In this document: positions 58,745 to 64,000 of the stretch, one piece after another | Numbering within the stretch: position 1 is the first letter of the stretch | Layout of the letters: each line of letters opens with the position of its first letter | NCBI GenBank assembly: GCA_037892935.1 | Contig: JAYXKI010000022.1 | Span: forward strand, 59,846 to 123,845 | Origin: Phlebopus portentosus | Lineage: Eukaryota > Basidiomycota > Agaricomycetes > Boletales > Boletinellaceae | Direction: 5' to 3' | Length of the DNA: 64,000 bases | Program-made: the position numbers and the translations under genes | Notes under the pieces: generated by a model | Databases searched by the model: none | What the model was told of the DNA's origin: nothing | The model's input: the letters and a program-made list of their open reading frames with translations, nothing else

Positions 58745-61700
58745 ACGCGGCGGCTCAGCCAGTCTTCTGTCGCCTCTTCTCTTCTCCAACTTGTCATCAC
58801 CTCAGGTCAAAATCGATCGGTCCGATTAGCTGCTAGTGTTTATCTCAAGATCACACTCAAGTGTAGATGGGAAGAGGTACCGTGTTCTCGCTTAATTACA
58901 TGTTTAAAAGTGCTGACAGGCACTAGGATGAACCAGTTATTCCCGATTCTGAAAAACACCCTCTGCGTACACAATTTGTTCCCGCCATGATCTCTTTCGC
59001 GAGCCTGCTCGACAAAAGCCTTCGTGCACAAGTGGCGGAGACTGTTTCGATAATCGCGGGATACAATTTTCCGGAACGACGGGAGGGTCTTGTCAAGGTA
59101 TGTCCAAGTCAGTTACGGGTCGCATGCTTGAGCTAAGGAACTCGTGAACGCGCTGAATCCTGGACCGGATTCATACGCAATCGATCTCTCAGATCTTGAA
59201 ACTGTGCACTCTATATTTGGACGATGGCGGTCTGAGATGCGCATTAACGAGTTATTCACAGTCCTCAACTTCGTCCCGGCCCAGTTCGCAGAACCGTTCC
59301 TACAAGTTCTCCGTTACACCGCAGGGATGCTCCTCAACGGTCCATTACCTCCAAAGAAAGACGCGGAGACTGGTGCACAAGCAATGGTCGGTCCGGGGTC
59401 GCCTATGATGGCGTCGTAAGCCAGTCACTCCGTTGTCTTAGTACAGTCTCCCCTCTGGGAATTTTCGAGGAATTTTCGAGAGCCGGGAGACTATCGATGG
59501 CCTTGTTGAAGGCGTTGTCGTACCCAATGTGTCGCTGAGGACGCATGAAGTAGAGCAGTTTGAAGGCGACCCTCTCGGATATGTGCGTCTCGATCTCTCA
59601 TCTGCTAGTGCAAGTTCCGCCGCGATTGCTGACGGTCCGACTGCAGGAGGAACGACACGGCGCCAAGCCGCTGCAGATGTTCTGCGTGCCCTTGTTGCGA
59701 CCGGATATGAGGCAGTACGACAGAAATTGTTCTCAGATAGATCGGATTAAGCTTACAGGAGTACGCTTCCGATCCACGAGTTGAAGATAGCTGGAAGCGG
59801 GAAGACCGGAGTGTATACCTACTCACTGCTGTCGCGACGGTCGGAGCTACCGCTCAGGTGAGGTGCTCTATTCTGTCGACCTACCTCTCTCAGTCTTTAA
59901 CCATCTCGCAGCAAGGAGTGACGAGCACAAATGCTCTCGTTGACGTCGTAAACGTGTCCAGGACCTACAAGCCGATTCCAGCGCCGTGCATCCGATCCTT
60001 CAAGTCGATTCGATTTGCTTCGTCCTCCTGAAGATTTTCGATGACCTTGTGTGTCAGGACCTCCCTCCAGCGCCCGAGGTCGCTCATACCGAGTTCTTCG
60101 GCGCAGAAAACGGGATGTTCATCCGGTTTCTTCTGTGGGACCCCCCCTGAGCTGCAAACTGATCCGGATGAACCGACGGCTGGTGTTTCTTCTCAAATAA
60201 AGACCGGTATTTTTGTGCTCGCTGAAGAGTATGCTCATCGGTATCCGGAGCTGCTTATTAGCTCAAATTCAGTTGAAGCTTTCATTCGTGCTCTCTGGGG
60301 TCTTCTGAGTGACGGGCGGCGGTCCGGGGTCGCCTCGTAAGCCAGTCACTCCGTTTTCTTAGTACGGCTATCCGCTCTGGGAATTATCGCGGAATTATCG
60401 AGAGCCGAGAGACAATCAATGGCGTTGTTGAAGGTGTTGTCGTGCCGAATGTGTCGCTGGGGACTCATGAAGTAGAGCAGTTTAAAGACGACGCTCTCGA
60501 ATATGTGCGTCTTGATCTCACATTTGCTAGTGCGAGTTCGGCTGCAGTTGCTGACAGTCCGACTGCAGGAGAAATGACACGGCGCGAAGATGATGTAGAT
60601 GTTCTGCGTGCCCTTGTTGCAAGCAGATATGAGGCAGTTTACGACGGAAGCGGGAAGGCCGGAGTGTATATCCTCTCACTGCTGTCGCGACGCTCGGAGC
60701 TACCGCTCAGGTAAGGTGCTCTATTCTGTCGACCTGCCTCTCTCAGTCTTATATCATCTCGTAGCAAGGAGTGATGAGCACAAATGCTCTGGTTGATGTC
60801 GTAAACGTATTCAGGACCTACAAGCTGATTCCGGTGCCGTGCATCCGATCGATTTGATTTGCTTCCTGTACTCTTTCCGAAAACCACGCAGGTTTATTAT
60901 ACACCTCTTGACCTTTGAAGAGTTTCATCGACGGCATCATTGCAGCTCACAAAGGAACAGCTTGTTTCCGTTCTTCCACTCTTCCTGCGCCATCTCGGTT
61001 CTTCCAATTACGTCACTTATACATACGCCGCGACAACTATCGAACATCTCCTCGCCATCAAGCGCAACTCCAGATTACCATATGAAGCTTTGCTCGCCAT
61101 CGCTGTATCACACATCTCGACTCAACGTCATTCTAGGTCTAATCAAGAAGACACTCGCGAAGTTGCACCTCAAATTCTAAATGCTGTACCTTCTAGAGTC
61201 GAGTCAGATGGGTTGCTGGGGGAGATTGCGGAAAATGACTACTTGATGAAATGTGCGTGTGCGACTTTTGTCCTCCGGCTCTATCTGAATTACTCCGTGT
61301 AGGTGTCAAGCGTGTCATGCTTACTACCCGTACGACGCCCGTCCTCACCTATCAAAATCTTCTGCAACGTCTGATTGGCATTCTTGGTGCAATCGCGACG
61401 CCACGGCACCAAGGCGCTGCAGATATTTTGTGTGCCCTTGTTGCAAACGGATGAGGTCGTTCGTTACGACAGAAATTGTTCTCAGATGGATTGGATTAGG
61501 CTTACATGAGTACGCGTCCAACTCATGTAGAGCAGTCTGAAGACGACCCTCTCAGATATGTGCGTCTCGATCTCTCGTTTGCTAGTGCAAGCTCGGCTGC
61601 GATTGCTTGCGGTCTGACTGCAGAAGGAACGACGCGGCGCCAAGCTGCAGCTGATGTTCTGCATGCCCTTGTTACAAGTGGATATGCTGCAGTTACGACA

Positions 61701-62672
61701 GAAATTTTTCTCCGATGGATCGGATTAGGCGTACGGGAGTACGCGTGCGATCTGCGAGGTGAAGATAGCTGGAAGCGGAAGGACCAGAGTGTATATCTTC
61801 TCGCTGCTGTCGCAACGCTTGGAGCTACCGGTCAGGTAAGATGCTTTATTCTGTCGACCTGCTGCCCTCATTCTTTAATCATCTCGCAGGAAGGAGTGAC
61901 GAGCACAAATGCTCTAGTTCACGTCGTAGACTTCTTTTCACGAAACGCGTTCGAGGACCTATAAGCCGAATCCGACACCGTGCATCCGATCGTTCAAGTC
62001 GACTCGATTCGCTTCTTATACTGTTTTCGAAATCAGGCAGGTTTCTTAAGCACCTCTTGACCTTTGAAGAGTCTCATTGACGGGATTGTTGCAGCTCACA
62101 AAGGAACAGCTTGTTTCTGTCCTTCCACTCTTGTGCCGACTTGGTTCTTCCGATTGTGTCACGTATACGTACGCCGCGACAACTATCGAACGAATTCTCG
62201 TCATCCAGCGCAACTCGCAAATGCTGTAAGAAACTTTGTTCGCCATTGCCGCATCTCGACTCTACGTCGTTCTTGGTTTGATCAAGAAGGCGTGCGTGAA
62301 GTTTCAAATGCTGCACCTTCTAGAATTGAGTCAGTTGGGTGGCCGGAGAAGATTGCGGAAAATGACAAAGTGCATGTGCAGCTTTTGTCCTCCGGCTCTA
62401 TCTGAATTACTCCGTGTAGAATATCAGTCACTTTTACCATTTCTTCTTCAACCGTCAAGTTGAGCACAGAAAGGAAGTATTTCTGGTCTCGTTCACCTTC
62501 TAAAAGCTATCTTGTGTACAGATGCCGCAGAATTAGCAACCACGGAACAATTCACAAACATTCTAGCAATCAATGATACGTGGGGCCTTGAGCTGCTCGA
62601 AGCGATAGTTCGATACATTCCGACGCTGCACTTGAGCACTACATGAAGAGCGTCATAACCATGCGGCTATAG
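58745..62672 (+). pseudogene. CSE1: CSE1/exportin-2 gene, N-truncated and broken into overlapping partial tandem copies
   Basis: Cse1/CAS recycles importin-alpha from nucleus to cytoplasm with RanGTP. Plus-strand segments match the protein in order but repeatedly jump back. Copy A: SQSSVASSLLQLVITSGQN, VRLAASVYLK, QFVPAMISFASLLDKS, YNFPERREGLVK, SIFGRWRSEMRINELFT; then a deletion at about 59390, VEQFEGDPLGYVRLDL, EDSWKREDRSVYLLTAVAT, LQVDSIRF at about 60010. Copy B starts back at VCQDLPPAPE (about 60045) and runs through ELQTDPDEPT, YVRLDLTFASAS, QLTKEQLVSVLPLFLRHLG and AENDYLMKCA to LLQRLIGILGAIA (about 61390). Copy C starts again near 61396/61520 and runs to about 62420. A later piece (DTWGLELLEAIVRYIP, LEHYMKSVITMRL) closes at 62672. 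Frameshifts and stops occur throughout. Confidence 0.85.
62425..62500. repeat. Small remnant related to the second gypsy element
   Basis: ACCATTTCTTCTTCAACyrT...GGAAGTATTyCTGGyCT resembles 44660-44735, the 5' edge of the gypsy fragment. It lies at the break between CSE1 copy C and the last CSE1 piece. Confidence 0.5.
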
Positions 62673-62699
62673 ACTGCTTGCATGGGCAACTACGTATAT

Positions 62700-63510
62700 C
62701 AGCTGATCTATTTCTTCTTCTTTACAATGGCTATAGATGTGGAAGGACTGACACCGGGTTTTATGCAATAGAAGAGGTGCAGCCTTAGTAAGTGTTGTAC
62801 TGTAATGCATAAATCGGTCACTTGGTAGAGATACTATGCAGAAACCAAGATACAATATGTGCAATGTATGTTACTGTAATAACAATACGAGGTCAGATCT
62901 AAATATTATGATAGTAATATTATTCTCTTTGGATTGAAATTTCATGCAGAATAGAATGCTTACATGCATAAATCAACCACCCAATAGTGATATAATGCAG
63001 AAACTGAGATATAACACATGCAAAAGATGTTACTGCAATAACAATACAAGTTCAACTCGGAATGCTGTGAGAGCAGTACCATTCTCCTCGAAATAAAAAT
63101 TAGTGTAGAATAGGATACTTACTTGTATGAATTGGCCATTCGGGAGCAATACTGTGCAGAAACTGAGATATAATACATATGAAAGATATTACTACAATAA
63201 CAATACAAGTTCAGCTCAAAATATTATAAGAGTGGTACCATTCTCTTTGTATTAAAAATTATGAAATAAAATGCTTACATGCATAAATTGGCCACTCAGT
63301 AGTGACACTATTTAGAAACTGCATTACAATATATGCTATATATGTCACTGCAGTAATAATACGAGTTCAGCTCAAAATATTATAAGAGTAGTATCAATCT
63401 CTTCAGATGAAAAATTAGTGTAGAATAGGATGCTTATATAAATAAATTGGCTACTTGGTAGAGATACTATGTAGAATTCAAGATTTAAATTATATAATAT
63501 GTATTACTGT
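62700..63510. repeat. Subtelomeric tandem repeat, about 158-bp units
   Basis: The landmark AAATyrrCCACT recurs at about 62811, 62970, 63129, 63285 and 63444 (spacing 156-159). Units share GCAGAAACyrAGATA, TTACTGyAATAACAATACrAG and TTCTCTTyrGAT-type blocks and are diverged from each other. AT-rich, non-coding. Confidence 0.85.
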
Positions 63511-63897
63511 AACAACAATAACTTGGCATTATAATGAGTAGGGTTAAGTATAATATAGTTGTATATGATATATGACAGTTTATATAGGTTAGATTATATT
63601 TGAAAGCAAGTTGATATTGTACAACTAAACTTTATATATATATTAAGTATTATATGTTATAGTAAGTAATTAAATATAAGAACTGGAATAGTATTTAACA
63701 GAGTAAGATTTAGATAAGATAAAAACTAGCAATATATAAAATAGAGTAGAATATAATCAGAAATAAGTGTAACCCCAGAAGCAGAAAGTATATAATATAA
63801 ATAAATAAAGCAGAGCAATTATATAATGAAGAAGAAAGCTGACAAAGAGAAGATTACATAAGTATATTACATAATCATATTATGTAATATTGTATAT
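63511..63897. other. AT-rich spacer before the telomere
   Basis: Very AT-rich sequence without genes, ending in ATATTACATAATCATATTAT-like dyads just inside the telomere array. Confidence 0.6.
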
Positions 63898-64000
63898 TTA
63901 GGCTTAGGGTTAGGCTTAGGGTTAGGCTTAGGGTTAGGCTTAGGGTTAGGCTTAGGGTTAGGGTTAGGCTTAGGGTTAGGCTTAGGGTTAGGCTTAGGGT
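63898..64000 (+). repeat. Telomere repeat array of alternating TTAGGC and TTAGGG
   Basis: Seventeen hexamers reach the window edge: eight TTAGGC and nine TTAGGG. They alternate strictly except for one TTAGGGTTAGGG pair, so the effective unit is the 12-mer TTAGGCTTAGGG. The G-rich strand runs 5' to 3' toward the window end, the correct orientation for a right chromosome end. Confidence 0.95.

Overview
The window reads as the right-hand end of a chromosome from a filamentous basidiomycete, probably an Agaricomycete. Supporting evidence: the last 103 bases are a G-rich telomere array in the correct orientation; genes carry many 50-65 bp introns with fungal splice sites; and the content is typical of that group (DUF6533-type membrane protein, F-box/LRR gene, polyporopepsin-like aspartic proteases, MFS sugar porters, chromodomain Ty3/gypsy elements, a PD-(D/E)XK-plus-kinase gene). 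All gene models below were spliced by eye from the sequence; no database search was run.

Layout. 1-3146: a decayed Ty3/gypsy chromovirus carrying a solo LTR inside its integrase and ending in its own LTR, which landed in an older LTR. 3632-28496: the gene-bearing part. It holds a large Ser/Pro-rich protein with three ENWD[DE][DE]F boxes, a 15-exon DHA1-type MFS exporter, two head-to-head sugar porters with a hAT-type MITE between them, a DUF6533-type membrane protein, signal peptidase subunit SPC1, and two inverted aspartic protease paralogues with a broken F-box gene between them. 29485-44915: a nested transposon block. It contains a long-TIR MITE, gypsy fragments, a non-autonomous LTR element with 1.6 kb LTRs and only about 0.4 kb of internal sequence, and solo LTRs with target duplications. 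46132-51599: an intact nuclease-like/kinase fusion gene and two small genes.

51984-62672: two broken conserved genes that once pointed away from each other. On the minus strand is a ZNFX1/NFX1-type helicase-zinc finger gene, a family tied to RNA silencing. It is interrupted in its coding sequence by a second hAT-type MITE and lacks its 5' half. On the plus strand is a CSE1/exportin-2 gene without its N-terminus, broken into overlapping partial tandem copies. Between them, in place of both 5' ends, lie an 81-bp palindromic minisatellite and a set of 19-bp dyads of the form TGTCyGGA-N3-TCCrGACA. 62700-64000: about 158-bp subtelomeric repeats, AT-rich DNA, then a telomere in which TTAGGC and TTAGGG alternate almost strictly.

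The main signals for follow-up are the alternating telomere array, the dyad and minisatellite block between two 5'-truncated genes, the MITE family with perfect 8-bp duplications (one copy disrupting a silencing-type helicase gene), and the nuclease-kinase fusion gene.
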